A DNA stretch of 64,000 nucleotides from CALBJU01 sp965247125 (GTDB lineage: Bacteria; Bacteroidota; Rhodothermia; Rhodothermales; UBA10348): positions 434,001-498,000 of the forward strand of contig CBDFGO010000002.1 of assembly GCA_965247125.1 (NCBI GenBank), in the 5' to 3' direction. Below, one piece after another: positions 26,887 to 36,160 of this stretch. Under the pieces are notes generated by a model that did no database searches, was not told where the DNA came from, and was given only the letters and a program-made list of their open reading frames with translations. How positions within the stretch are numbered: the first letter of the stretch is position 1; each line of letters opens with the position of its first letter. Made by a program: the position numbers and the translations under genes.

Positions 26887-27563
26887 GCAGAATTCTTGTC
26901 ATTGAAGATGATCCCGCGATTCGGCGTGGTATATCAGATAATCTGATCCTCGAATCGTACGAGGTCACAGCCATCGATTCAGCCGAAGAAGGCTATGAGA
27001 GTCTTTCGCAGGATGAACCCGATCTGATCATCTTGGATGTGATGCTTCCGGGTATGAATGGCTATGAATTCTGCAGAAAAATCAGGCGGGAAGGGTACAC
27101 ATTGCCGGTTTTGATGCTTACCGCGAGGGGCGAGGAATTCGATCGAGTAATGGGCCTCGATCTCGGGGCCGACGACTACGTCACGAAGCCGTTTTCCATT
27201 CTTGAGCTCTTGGCAAGAATACGGGCGCTGTTGAGAAGGATGGGAGCACCGGATGAGCTACCTGATGCTCTCCATTTCGGAGACGTCCGTATCGATTTTC
27301 TGAAGTTTGAAGCACACAAGGAGGACATCGCCGTGTCCTTGTCCCGTAAGGAGTATGGGGTTTTACAACTACTTGCGTCCCGTCTGGGTGAAGTAGTCAC
27401 GCGTGACGAACTCCTGGATCAAGTCTGGGGTGCCGATCATTTTCCGAGCACACGCACCGTCGATAATCACGTCTCGATGATTCGCGGTAAGCTGGAGGAT
27501 ACTCCTTCTGATCCGCAGCACATACAGACGGTTCACGGTGTGGGCTACAAGCTGGTGCCCTGA
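26883..27563 (+). CDS. OmpR/PhoB-family response regulator
   Basis: The 226-residue protein has a receiver domain with the acidic pocket IEDD (8-10) and phospho-accepting Asp 52 in LIILDVMLPGMNG. The conserved Thr and Lys are in LMLTARGEE and YVTKPFS. It ends with a winged-helix DNA-binding domain (VSLSRKEYGVLQLLASRLGE, RTVDNHVSMIRGKL, HTVHGVGYKLVP). The GTG start overlaps the kinase stop by four bases. It should be activated by the upstream kinase; with the kinase frameshifted it would depend on other phosphate donors. The secreted propeller gene at 27712 may belong to its regulon. Confidence 0.93.
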   Translation: MSRILVIEDDPAIRRGISDNLILESYEVTAIDSAEEGYESLSQDEPDLIILDVMLPGMNGYEFCRKIRREGYTLPVLMLTARGEEFDRVMGLDLGADDYVTKPFSILELLARIRALLRRMGAPDELPDALHFGDVRIDFLKFEAHKEDIAVSLSRKEYGVLQLLASRLGEVVTRDELLDQVWGADHFPSTRTVDNHVSMIRGKLEDTPSDPQHIQTVHGVGYKLVP

Positions 27564-27711
27564 TAGGTAGACATTTTCATGACAATTGGTAGAGGGTTTC
27601 GTGTCTACATTTTCGCAAGATGAAGAAAGAGGATGGATCAGCCCGTGACACTGATCCTCACAGATCGCACGAATTTGGGTGTAGATATTTAACCCGACCA
27701 GAGGTGACCCC

Positions 27712-29829
27712 ATGAAACGTTTCTTAACAACAATCCTAACCGTACTCCTATTCTCTCCCGCGTTTGCCCAATCCGCGAATGACCTGTTTCAACAGGCGCT
27801 GGTTCTCGAGCGTTCAGAGGGAAATCTCCCGGGAGCGAATTCCCTGTATGAACCGGTGGTTTCATCCGGCGCTGATCGGGCCCTGGCAGCCAAGGCGCTG
27901 ATCAGAATCGGTGAGAATTACGAACGTCAGGGGCTGCACCAGGCCCGAAACGCCTACCAGCGTGTGCTCGATGACTATTCTGAGCAGGAGGAAGCGACCC
28001 AAATAGCTCAGAGTCGGCTCACGCTGTTACTTGCATACATTACAGAAAACGAAGCTCAGCCGGTTTCATCTAGCGTATTCAAGAAGCATGTCATGGACAT
28101 TCCTGATGCGATGGGACAGGTTTCGCGTGATGGCCGGTTTATGTCCTTTGTTCGGTGGACAAACTTCGACAATGGCGGTCTCGGAAATGTCGGCATCATT
28201 GACCTGGAAACCGGGAATTACGAGCTAATCAGCTCAGATGGAGCCTGGGGCCCGGTAGAATACTCTTACGGAGACGTTTCGATCTGGTCGCCGGATGGAC
28301 AAAAATTGATGTATGGCTGGAATTCAAATGAGGGTTTCGAAATACGCATATACGATACCAGCACGGAGCAAACGCGAGTTCTCTTCCCACCAGGCATCTT
28401 CCCAATTCCTTTCCCGGTAAGCTGGTCGAGCGACGGTACATCTGTTCTTTCGATCAATGAGCATGACAATCATGTTACGGATGCGATTACGTTGGTTGAC
28501 CCAGAATCTGGAGAGTCTCGGGTAGTTGAAATGCTTCCGGAAAACTGGCACACCTTCGGTATGGATCTTTCGCCCGACGGTCGACATGTTGTTTACGAAA
28601 CTTTCTCCGACAGTAGAAGAGGTCCCGATGATCTAAGAGGAATTAATATCGTTTCTACCATTCGATCAGGATCGCAGACACTCGTGGAGAGTGGAGAGAC
28701 GAATTATGGGCCATTATGGAGTGTGAACGGCAAGAATGTATTCTTTTTGAATCGAGCCGATCAAGCCACAGAGCTCCGTGTTGTTGGTGTTGAAAACGGC
28801 CGCGCGTCCGGTTCTTCCAGACTTGTATTCTCAGATTTTGATGGTGATGTCGGTTCTATGGGAGTCGCCGATGACGGCAGGTACTTCTACAGTCAAAGGG
28901 TCACCAAGAATTTTGTTAACGAACAGGGTGTTGATTTTTCAACAGGAGAAATACAAAACAATTTAAGGGTCGTCTCATCTGCCAGATACGGCAAGCAACA
29001 AATTGGATCGGTTTCTCCGAGCGGTGATTTACTCGCATTTCTGTCCTCCGGATCAGTGATTATCTCAAATTTGATTTCTGGAGCAACAGAAGTATTTGAT
29101 TTGCCGTTTCGGGTGAATCAGAATCAGCTCCAAGCTATGTCGTGGTCCCGAGACAATAATTTTGTCCTGATGCATGCAGTTGATCGTGACGCACCACGTG
29201 AAAACCATATGGTGTTTCTATCGGTTGATGTGCGGGATGGAACGTACACCAAACTCGATGAAATCGTTGGTCGACGATTCTATGTAGGAAACATGGCGGA
29301 CATCAGAGGAAGGGGTTACTCATTTGATGGAAAGAAAGTTGTATTCGCCTCAAGTAAAAAAATCGTTGAGATGGACCTGCGAACAGGAACAGCGCGAATA
29401 ATTTTTGACATTGGTGAGCGTGAGATAGTTGGGATGTCACTTTCGCCAGATGGAAACATCGCCGCGGTCACAGTGAAGCCGAGCGATGATTCAGCATCGA
29501 GCAACGGATCCATCGAGCTAATTACTCTCAGAGATGGCGAGGTCACCGTCCTCGAAGAGACTGAGGAACCGCTGGGATATTCCAGTTGGGTCGGTATTTC
29601 CTGGACACCGGACGCTAAACACCTCGTATTTGCCGAAAACAGGGCTAATTCAGGACAGCAACTTTATGTACGAAACATTGCTACCGGCCAACGAAGTGCG
29701 ATCGGTGAACCAGTCTTTGAGGAAGATCAGTACAGAGCGGTCAGCGTTCACCCTGATGGAAAGGGGCTAACCTTCAGCAAGAGACGAGGCCAGTTGGAGC
29801 TATGGGTGCTGGACGGAATTGAGTTGTGA
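27712..29829 (+). CDS. Secreted TPR-like/PD40 beta-propeller protein
   Basis: The 705-residue protein has a signal peptide (RFLTTILTVLLFSPAFAQ). A helical TPR-like region (about 22-110, with ALIRIGENYERQGLHQARNA) follows, then TolB/PD40-type propeller repeats (SPDGQKLMYG, SPDGRHVVYE, SPDGNIAAVT, TPDAKHLVFA, HPDGKGLTFS). No catalytic domain is seen. The ribosome site AGAGGTG stands seven bases before the ATG. It follows the response regulator by 148 bases on the same strand and ends before a clear terminator. A role as an envelope scaffold or ligand-binding sensor partner is inference; the propeller resembles those of the kinases at the left of the window. Confidence 0.85.
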   Translation: MKRFLTTILTVLLFSPAFAQSANDLFQQALVLERSEGNLPGANSLYEPVVSSGADRALAAKALIRIGENYERQGLHQARNAYQRVLDDYSEQEEATQIAQSRLTLLLAYITENEAQPVSSSVFKKHVMDIPDAMGQVSRDGRFMSFVRWTNFDNGGLGNVGIIDLETGNYELISSDGAWGPVEYSYGDVSIWSPDGQKLMYGWNSNEGFEIRIYDTSTEQTRVLFPPGIFPIPFPVSWSSDGTSVLSINEHDNHVTDAITLVDPESGESRVVEMLPENWHTFGMDLSPDGRHVVYETFSDSRRGPDDLRGINIVSTIRSGSQTLVESGETNYGPLWSVNGKNVFFLNRADQATELRVVGVENGRASGSSRLVFSDFDGDVGSMGVADDGRYFYSQRVTKNFVNEQGVDFSTGEIQNNLRVVSSARYGKQQIGSVSPSGDLLAFLSSGSVIISNLISGATEVFDLPFRVNQNQLQAMSWSRDNNFVLMHAVDRDAPRENHMVFLSVDVRDGTYTKLDEIVGRRFYVGNMADIRGRGYSFDGKKVVFASSKKIVEMDLRTGTARIIFDIGEREIVGMSLSPDGNIAAVTVKPSDDSASSNGSIELITLRDGEVTVLEETEEPLGYSSWVGISWTPDAKHLVFAENRANSGQQLYVRNIATGQRSAIGEPVFEEDQYRAVSVHPDGKGLTFSKRRGQLELWVLDGIEL

Positions 29830-29867
29830 CGTTGCGCATGAGTTAATGAGTAGAATATTTTAAGTGT

Positions 29868-29898
29868 AACCTGGGCGATCCGAAGGATCGCCCAGGTT
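29868..29898 (+). terminator. Rho-independent terminator
   Basis: A 14-bp perfect stem (aacctgggcgatcc and its complement) with a GAA loop is followed by GTTT. It lies 39 bases after the propeller gene and should close the two-component operon. Confidence 0.85.
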
Positions 29899-29981
29899 GT
29901 TTAGGTCCAGCTGTGGCTCTCAAGACAAGCCTGGATCTCACAAGATTGCAACTTTATCTAATGGGTCACGTTTTGTGATGT

Positions 29982-30008
29982 TGACTATATCGATGTAAAG
30001 TATAGTCA
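29982..30008. promoter_or_regulatory. Dyad upstream of padR-type gene, candidate operator
   Basis: The 8-bp arms TGACTATA (29982-29989) and TATAGTCA (30001-30008) form a perfect inverted repeat with 11 bases between them, 40 bases before the PadR start. PadR repressors commonly bind such AT-rich dyads at their own promoters, so autoregulation is plausible. Confidence 0.5.
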
Positions 30009-30047
30009 GGCTATGTATACCTATAAAGAGCATACCTGAAGACTCGC

Positions 30048-30392
30048 ATGAGTATGATTCCGAAGACACTGACCGCAGCGGCGATTCGCCCCATCGTTCT
30101 TGCAACATTGGCCTGTGGCGAGGCCTATGGATACCAGCTCAGTCAACGCATAAAATACATATCCGGGGGAGCGATCGAATGGAATGCCGGCACGCTGTAT
30201 CCCGTCTTGCATCGACTGGAAACAGAGCATCTGATAAAAGCAGTATGGCGGCCTTCCGATTCTGGGCCTCGACGCAAGTACTATCTGCTCACGGCGAAAG
30301 GTAAAAAGGCGGTAGCCGCTGAAAAAGCGCAGTGGATGAAGGTTCATGAGGTGCTGGTGAGCCTGTGGCAACCAAACGTTTCGTTCGGGTGA
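30048..30392 (+). CDS. PadR-family transcriptional regulator
   Basis: The 114-residue protein is a winged-helix PadR regulator: VLATLACGEAYGYQLSQRI, then GTLYPVLHRLETEHLIK, then RRKYYLLTAKGKKAV. The C-terminal dimerisation helix is short. It probably represses its own operon with the downstream permease gene, which starts six bases after its stop. A dyad at 29982-30008 is a candidate operator. The start could also be the ATG two codons downstream (MIPKTL). Confidence 0.9.
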   Translation: MSMIPKTLTAAAIRPIVLATLACGEAYGYQLSQRIKYISGGAIEWNAGTLYPVLHRLETEHLIKAVWRPSDSGPRRKYYLLTAKGKKAVAAEKAQWMKVHEVLVSLWQPNVSFG

Positions 30393-30398
30393 TGTGAG

Positions 30399-32195
30399 AT
30401 GGCAACCAAGCCTTTTGACCTCGAATTGGCGATCGATACATGGAGACATGTATTCGAGAAGCGCCGCTCCATTTTCAAGGACGATCTTGAAGAGCTGGAG
30501 CTTCATCTTCGCGAGAACATTGCTCACTTGATGCAGCAAGGACTCAGCGAAGAGGAAGCGTTTCGCAAGGCCAAGGCGCATATCGGAAATGTTGTTTTGC
30601 TGGACGAGGCATTCAAAGATGTTTTCTGGCGCAAGCTCAAACACCAAAATCTTCTCTTAAAAACCCTCCTTTTTCAGTTTTCCATGTTCAAAAACTACGT
30701 TAAAATCGCGCTCCGAAATCTCATTAAGCACAAGGGGTACAGCGTATTAAACATTTCTGGCCTGGCGGTAGGATTGGCCTGTAGTTTCTTCATTTTTCTC
30801 TGGGCGCAAGATGAGATGAGCATCGATCGGTTTCATGAAAATGGCGACCGACTTTATCAGGTTAAGATCAATACCCATGACAGTGATCAGATTTCGACGT
30901 GGACCAATGCCCCCTTACCTCTGGCCGAGGCAATAACATCGAACTATCCGGAGGTTTCTGAGGCCATCCTGAAACTTCCGGTAAAGGTCGCAATCAGGCA
31001 TGAGGAAGGAGCCAGCCATGAGATCGGGTACTACGCTAGTCCGGCGTTTTTCACCGCTTTCACCTTTCCATTCATCGAAGGCGATCCGTCGAGTTCTCTG
31101 GATGATCCGACAAGCATTGTGATTTCAGAATCGGTTGCCCGAAAACATTTTGGTTTTGACTGGAGGAGAAATGGTTCTGTACTCGGCCAGAGTTTCACCA
31201 TGGACTACTGGCAATCGAACGGTGGTGTCCTGGGCGAAGCTATTACGGTACAAAACGACCGGGAATTTACCGTTACCGGCGTTTTCGAAGACGTGACGGC
31301 GCGCTCGACGCTTCAGTTTGGCGTGGTACTACCGGTGCAGGAGGTAGTGCGACACTTTGATCACGTCACGCGGTGGGGCCCACGCTGGTTTGAACTCATG
31401 GTATTGCTTGAGCCTGGTGCTGATGCAACGGCATTGAGTGCTAAAATCAGACCCGTATTGCAGGAGCGGCTGGGTGAGGACGCAGGACCACAGGATGTTG
31501 TTCTTCAACCATTTAGAGATACGTATTTGCACGGCGCCTTTGTGCAGGGGCGCCCGGCCGGAGGTCGCATTCAGCGGGTTTACCTCATCGGACTGGTTGG
31601 TCTGGCAATTTTGCTCATCGCGTGCATCAATTTTACGAATCTCGTGACGGCTCGATCCAATCAGCGCGCTCGGGAAATTGGTGTCAGGAAAGCCATGGGC
31701 GCAACGCCTTCATTTCTAGTCCAACAATTCTTGGGGGAAGCAATCCTGACTTCACTCGTGGCATTTGTTGTGGCGGCAGGACTGATGGCCATCGCGATGC
31801 CTCTGTTCAATGGAGTGACAGGCGCCCAGATCATGCTTGGAAGCCTGACTACCTGGAATTGGGCGGCTTTCCTGGGAATTTCTCTGCTCACGGGAGCTGT
31901 AGCTGGGAGTTATCCAGCGTTCTATCTGTCCTCACTCAATGTTGTGCGCGTCTTCCGTAGCCAGAGTGCGATCGGAAAAAGAGGCGAAATCAGCGCACGG
32001 AAGAGCTTGGTGGTGATTCAGTTCGCCGTGTCCGTGTTTTTGATAGTGGGAACGCTCACCATCTACCAGCAGCTCCGGTTTTTTCAGACGAAGGATCTCG
32101 GACTTGATAAGGAAAACGTAGTCGTGGTCCGATTGGATGGCGAAATGAACCAACGGTACGAGGCTGTCCGACAGTCTCTACTGGAGTCACCGATC
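30399..32195 (+). pseudogene. FtsX/MacB-like ABC permease, truncated by IS256 copy 2
   Basis: The remaining 599 residues begin with a permease-prefix domain (about 1-85, LEELELHLRENIAHLMQQGL, EEEAFRKAKAHIGN). A first membrane helix and MacB-type periplasmic core follow (VLNISGLAVGLACSFFIFLW, SIDRFHENGDRLYQVK). Next come the first FtsX block (LVTARSNQRAREIGVRKAMG) and helices up to VVIQFAVSVFLIVGTLTIYQ. The second core and FtsX domain, about 250 residues in the intact relative at 40266-42908, are missing. The frame runs ten codons into the element. No ATPase gene is adjacent. It forms a pair with the PadR gene and was probably an antimicrobial-peptide or stress efflux permease, now inactive. 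Confidence 0.9.
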
Positions 32196-33579
32196 GAGTT
32201 AACCCCGAAAGTTGTGTACGGGTGAAAAAGGTATAGGCGGCGTATCCTGATGATGATTACGTCATTGTCAATCCGAAGATTGGAGGATACACCGCCCATG
32301 AAGACGAATAACGCACACGAGAACGAGAACTACAATAGCACAGAGGATGTGTTGACAGAAGTATTGCGAACAGGGGCCGCAAAGATGCTGGCCACAGCCG
32401 TTGAGGCCGAGGTTGAAGCTTTCTGCCAGCGCTACCAGTTCCTGCGCGACGAAGAGAATCGCCACCGCATCGTTCGCAATGGATATCTGCCAGAGAGGAA
32501 GATTTTGACTGGTATCGGGGAGGTCGCTGTAAAGATGCCCCGCATACGCGACCGTACGGGTCGGGGTGAGGATAGAATCGGTTTCCGCAGTTCGATACTA
32601 CCAGCCTACCTCCGCAAGAGCCGCTCGCTTGAGGCTCTCATTCCATGGTTGTACCTGAAGGGAGTTTCAACGGGCGGCTTTGAGGCAGCGCTCTCGGCCC
32701 TTGTTGGTCCTGATGCCCCAGGGCTGACCTCCTCGACGATTGCGCGCCTGAAGACGCTTTGGACAAGGGAGCACGAAGACTGGCAAAAGCGGAGCCTGAA
32801 GGAGAAGCACTACGTCTATTTCTGGGCCGACGGTATTCACGTAAACGTACGCATGGATAAACAGAAACTGTGTCTGCTGGTCGTGATCGGCGCTACGGCC
32901 GATGGAAGGAAGGAGCTTATAGCACTCGAGGACGGCTTTCGCGAGAGCAAGCAGTCGTGGCGAGAGTTGCTCCTGGAGCTGAGGCACCGCGGGCTGGATC
33001 AAGGACCGAAGCTGGCTGTTGCCGATGGAGCCATGGGATTCTGGAGTGCTCTCGCAGAAGTTTATCCCGAGACGCGAGCCGCACGCTGTTGGGTGCACAA
33101 GACAGCAAATGTGCTCAACCGCCTGCCCAAGTCCGTTCAGAAGAAGGCAAAAGGTCACCTCACGCAGATCTATACAGCAGAAACAAAAAAGCAGGCAGAG
33201 AGCGCCCTTCTGTTTTTCATCAAAGCCTACCAGCAAAAGTATCCGAAAGCAGCAGAGATTCTGGTGAAAGACCGAGAAGAACTGCTCGCTTTTTATGACT
33301 TTCCGGCAGAACACTGGATCCATCTTCGGAGCACAAATCCGATCGAATCTACGTTCGCGACCGTGCGCCTCAGGACCGCCAAAACGAGGGGATGTCTGAG
33401 CCGAGAAACAGCTCTTGCAATGGCCTTCCGTCTATGTAAAGAGGCTCAGAAGAAGTGGAGGAAACTGAATGCACCGCACCTATTGCAACTTGTAAAAAAA
33501 GGAATCAAATTCACCGACGGAATTACATCAGAACGACACGCTGCCTAAACCTTCCATACACAACTTTTGGGCATAGCTC
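32196..33579 (+). mobile_element. IS256-family insertion sequence, copy 2
   Basis: This element has the same 1384-bp length and the same 26-bp imperfect inverted repeats (32196-32221 and 33554-33579) as copy 1, in the opposite orientation. The flanking 9-mers are tcaccgatc on the left and gacaaatat on the right, so there is no target duplication. It joins the 5' part of a plus-strand permease gene to the 5' part of a minus-strand membrane-protein gene. This is expected if recombination between two elements deleted the convergent 3' ends. Confidence 0.95.
32298..33548 (+). CDS. IS256-family transposase (copy 2)
   Basis: This 416-residue DDE transposase is identical to copy 1 except for Lys in place of Gln in SLKEKH, caused by a base difference at 32799. 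All catalytic blocks are present (FWADGIHVNVR, AVADGAMGFW, STNPIESTF). The ATG at 32298 is preceded by GGAGG at 11 bases. It is intact and potentially able to mobilise either copy. Confidence 0.95.
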   Translation: MKTNNAHENENYNSTEDVLTEVLRTGAAKMLATAVEAEVEAFCQRYQFLRDEENRHRIVRNGYLPERKILTGIGEVAVKMPRIRDRTGRGEDRIGFRSSILPAYLRKSRSLEALIPWLYLKGVSTGGFEAALSALVGPDAPGLTSSTIARLKTLWTREHEDWQKRSLKEKHYVYFWADGIHVNVRMDKQKLCLLVVIGATADGRKELIALEDGFRESKQSWRELLLELRHRGLDQGPKLAVADGAMGFWSALAEVYPETRAARCWVHKTANVLNRLPKSVQKKAKGHLTQIYTAETKKQAESALLFFIKAYQQKYPKAAEILVKDREELLAFYDFPAEHWIHLRSTNPIESTFATVRLRTAKTRGCLSRETALAMAFRLCKEAQKKWRKLNAPHLLQLVKKGIKFTDGITSERHAA

Positions 33580-33741
33580 GACAAATATATCCCGGCCATC
33601 AGTGTGGTAGGACGCACTGATAGACGAGAGGGAAGTAGCCGAGATCAGTGTGACAACGAAGGGAAGAGAAAACGCGATGAGCCCCATAATCAGGCGCAGT
33701 GCCCGGTAATCAAAGACTATACCCTTTTTTGAATGACTCAT
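33580..33741 (-). pseudogene. N-terminal fragment of a membrane protein cut by IS256 copy 2
   Basis: Fifty-four residues remain, starting at ATG 33741. A charged N-terminus is followed by one membrane helix (LIMGLIAFSLPFVVTLIS) and SISASYHTDGRDIFV, a loop seen in small uncharacterised multi-helix membrane proteins. The frame then enters the IS and ends at 33523. The rest of the gene is absent from the window. It lost its 3' end on the same element as the permease at 30399. Confidence 0.75.
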
Positions 33742-33774
33742 AACGAACTGTAACTAATCGACGATAATGGAGTG

Positions 33775-35463
33775 TCAGTGCGCCGCCGCCATCCCGTCTT
33801 TTCTGGGATCCGAAGCGGCCGCCCATCCACGTTCGAGTCGCATCACGGCCTGTGCACCTCCAAACGAGACCCTGCTCTCATCTACGATTTCGTGACCCAT
33901 CGAAGTGAGCGCAGCACGTACTTCTGTTGAAATGGGAGCCTCAAGGGCTACCCGGGCTCCAAATTGGTGTCTAAACCTGGGGGCGTCGATCGCTTCTTGA
34001 AGATCCATGCCGAAAACGACAATATTCAGGAGCACCTGCACATGGGCCTGTGGCTGCATTGACCCGCCCATGATACCATAGCTGAGCCATGGCTCTTGGG
34101 AGCCGTCTGCGCTTGCACGTGTAACGAAAGCGGGGATGATCGTGTGAAAGGGTCTTTTGCCGGGCGCGAGTGTATTGGCCAGGCCTTCTTCCAGCGTAAA
34201 TCCAGCACCGCGGTCCTGAAGAACAAAACCGGTTCCAGGCACGACCACTCCCGATCCGAACTCCTGGTAGATGCTGTTGATAAAAGAGATCATATTGCCG
34301 AACTGATCGGCCGCTGACAGATAGATGGTGTCGCCGCCAGTCACGATTTCGCCGGGATCCTGGTGTTCAGCGGCATGGTTCGGATTGAGCTTTTCACGCC
34401 GGGACTCAATAAACGTGTCGGACAGCAGATCGCCGGTCGAGACCGTCATATAATCCGGATCTCCTACGTACTGGGCGAGGTCGGCGAACGCAATTTTCTT
34501 CGCTTCGATCAGGTGATGGAGGTAGGGCGCTGTGTTATGGCCCATTTCCTTGAAATCGTAGGGCTCAATAATGCGCAGCATTTCCAGCGCCGCGATTCCC
34601 TGGCCGTTGGGAGGCAGCTCCCACAGCCGGTACTCCCCAAATGGGACAGAGACGGGCTCTACCCACTCCGCTTGATGGTTTTTAAGGTCATCCAGGGTCA
34701 GAAATCCTCCCAGCGCCTTCACCCCATTCACAATCTGCGCTCCCAATTCTCCGCCATAGAAAACTTCCGGACCTTGATCGACTATCATCTGCAGAGAACT
34801 GGCAAAATCAGGATTTCGATACCACTCACCCTCTCGAGGGGCACGTTCACCATCGATTAAGAACGCTGCACTTGCCCCAACATCCTGTTTGAGTATCTCG
34901 ACTTCAGCTGCCCATTGTCGCGCGATGATGGGCGAGACGGGAAAACCGTCTTTCGCAAGTTGGATTGCCGGACCGAAGGCTCTGGCCAGGCTTATCGTTC
35001 CGTGATTTTCAAGCAACGCAACCCACCCCGAGAGCGCTCCCTGCACCGTGATCGGTTCGGCTCCTCTGAAGGGGATCCGATCGTGACCACGACGCAGCAT
35101 TTCTTCTCGCGTCATGAGACTCCCCGCTCGTCCACTTGCATTCAGCCCTATGAGCCTCTGCTCTTCGGCGGACCAGAGGATGGCAAACATGTCTCCACCA
35201 ATTCCCGACGCGTGGGGCTCGACCAGATTGAGAACGACAGCAGCGGTGACGGCTGCGTCAATGGCGTTGCCACCCTCCTGTAATACAGCAAGCCCAGCTG
35301 TACTGGCCAGCGGATGGCTCGTCGCGATGGCCCCGTTGGGAGCGTAGACCGTCGACCTTCCCGCAAGCGTTGAGGCTCGTCGATCCTGTGCTTGGGCGAG
35401 AGGCATTGTGAGCAGAAGGCAGAAAAAGGCTAAGAAAACGGTTGCTGGGCTCAAGCTACGCAT
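33775..35463 (-). CDS. Gamma-glutamyltransferase family protein
   Basis: The 562-residue secreted enzyme has a signal peptide (FLAFFCLLLTMPLAQAQ). The N-terminal large-subunit blocks are ATSHPLASTAGLAVLQEGGN, NLVEPHASGIGGDMF and GRAGSLMTREEML. The self-cleavage and nucleophile site is Thr 379 in GGDTIYLSAAD, and MGGSMQPQAHVQVLLN lies in the small subunit. It would cleave gamma-glutamyl bonds of glutathione or related peptides in the periplasm. The frame is open 81 residues further upstream, but ATG 35463 gives the signal peptide directly. It is transcribed after the barrel gene with a 49-base gap. Confidence 0.92.
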   Translation of the reverse strand: MRSLSPATVFLAFFCLLLTMPLAQAQDRRASTLAGRSTVYAPNGAIATSHPLASTAGLAVLQEGGNAIDAAVTAAVVLNLVEPHASGIGGDMFAILWSAEEQRLIGLNASGRAGSLMTREEMLRRGHDRIPFRGAEPITVQGALSGWVALLENHGTISLARAFGPAIQLAKDGFPVSPIIARQWAAEVEILKQDVGASAAFLIDGERAPREGEWYRNPDFASSLQMIVDQGPEVFYGGELGAQIVNGVKALGGFLTLDDLKNHQAEWVEPVSVPFGEYRLWELPPNGQGIAALEMLRIIEPYDFKEMGHNTAPYLHHLIEAKKIAFADLAQYVGDPDYMTVSTGDLLSDTFIESRREKLNPNHAAEHQDPGEIVTGGDTIYLSAADQFGNMISFINSIYQEFGSGVVVPGTGFVLQDRGAGFTLEEGLANTLAPGKRPFHTIIPAFVTRASADGSQEPWLSYGIMGGSMQPQAHVQVLLNIVVFGMDLQEAIDAPRFRHQFGARVALEAPISTEVRAALTSMGHEIVDESRVSFGGAQAVMRLERGWAAASDPRKDGMAAAH

Positions 35464-35512
35464 ATGCGAGGACCCGGTCAGTGATGTACTAATTGAGGGA
35501 GCCTTGGCCTGG

Positions 35513-36124
35513 TCACATTCCAAATACCAGACCGATCTTGACGGGCCAGTATTTCGTGCTCTCTTCTTCGGTGAAGGCGATGCGGTAGGTCGACTGAACA
35601 AACAAGCTCGCTTTTGAACTGAACCCGATTTCAAATCCACCACCAAAAGCAGCTCCAAAAGCCGTTTCTTCCTCGACGAACTCCGCAGTCTCACTGAACC
35701 CATCAATGCTCACCGTGGCATCGCTGATGGAAAGAGTATACATGCCCCCCATTCCGAGGAGGTAGGGGCTCAAGGATCCGCCCGTTCCGATGTTGAATTT
35801 CAGTCCAGCACTAAATGAGAGCATGGAAATATCTCCACCACTGATGTCAATGTCAGTGCCGAAGTCCCCCAAGTCATCTATAAGAGCGTCGCCATCGAGT
35901 GAAAATTTACTGTAGTCGACTCCGCCAATCAGTTCGAGACTGGACCCAAACGAATACCCTATGGCCGCACCGGCGCCGTAACCCAACTCCCAGAAGTCGC
36001 TGAATTCAGTGGGGTCCAACGGCATTGCACCGCCGCCACCTACATAAATATTAAGCCCTGACTGTGCCACAGCCGGAGTGCCAATGAGGGAGCAGAAAAG
36101 AACCGTCGCAAAAATATTTTTCAT
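35513..36124 (-). CDS. Outer-membrane beta-barrel protein
   Basis: The 203-residue protein has a signal peptide (NIFATVLFCSLIGTPAVAQ). Alternating amphipathic strands rich in Gly and aromatic residues follow (LNIYVGGGGAMPL, YGAGAAIGYSFGSSLELIGG, AAFGGGFEIGFSSKASLFVQ), ending in KIGLVFGM. The terminal strand with a late aromatic fits outer-membrane insertion. An OmpA-like or porin-like 8-strand barrel is likely, but no pore function can be read. It starts 36 bases downstream of the T9SS-sorted propeller gene and may be co-transcribed with it and the gamma-glutamyltransferase. Confidence 0.82.
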   Translation of the reverse strand: MKNIFATVLFCSLIGTPAVAQSGLNIYVGGGGAMPLDPTEFSDFWELGYGAGAAIGYSFGSSLELIGGVDYSKFSLDGDALIDDLGDFGTDIDISGGDISMLSFSAGLKFNIGTGGSLSPYLLGMGGMYTLSISDATVSIDGFSETAEFVEEETAFGAAFGGGFEIGFSSKASLFVQSTYRIAFTEEESTKYWPVKIGLVFGM

Positions 36125-36160
36125 GGTTTCATCCTGGTTGTCTCGAAGACAGATCGAGAG

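Noticed and set aside
779..33579. Inversion of the segment between the two oppositely oriented IS copies
   Set aside because: Copy 1 keeps a perfect target duplication on both sides. Recombination between these two copies would have separated its flanks.
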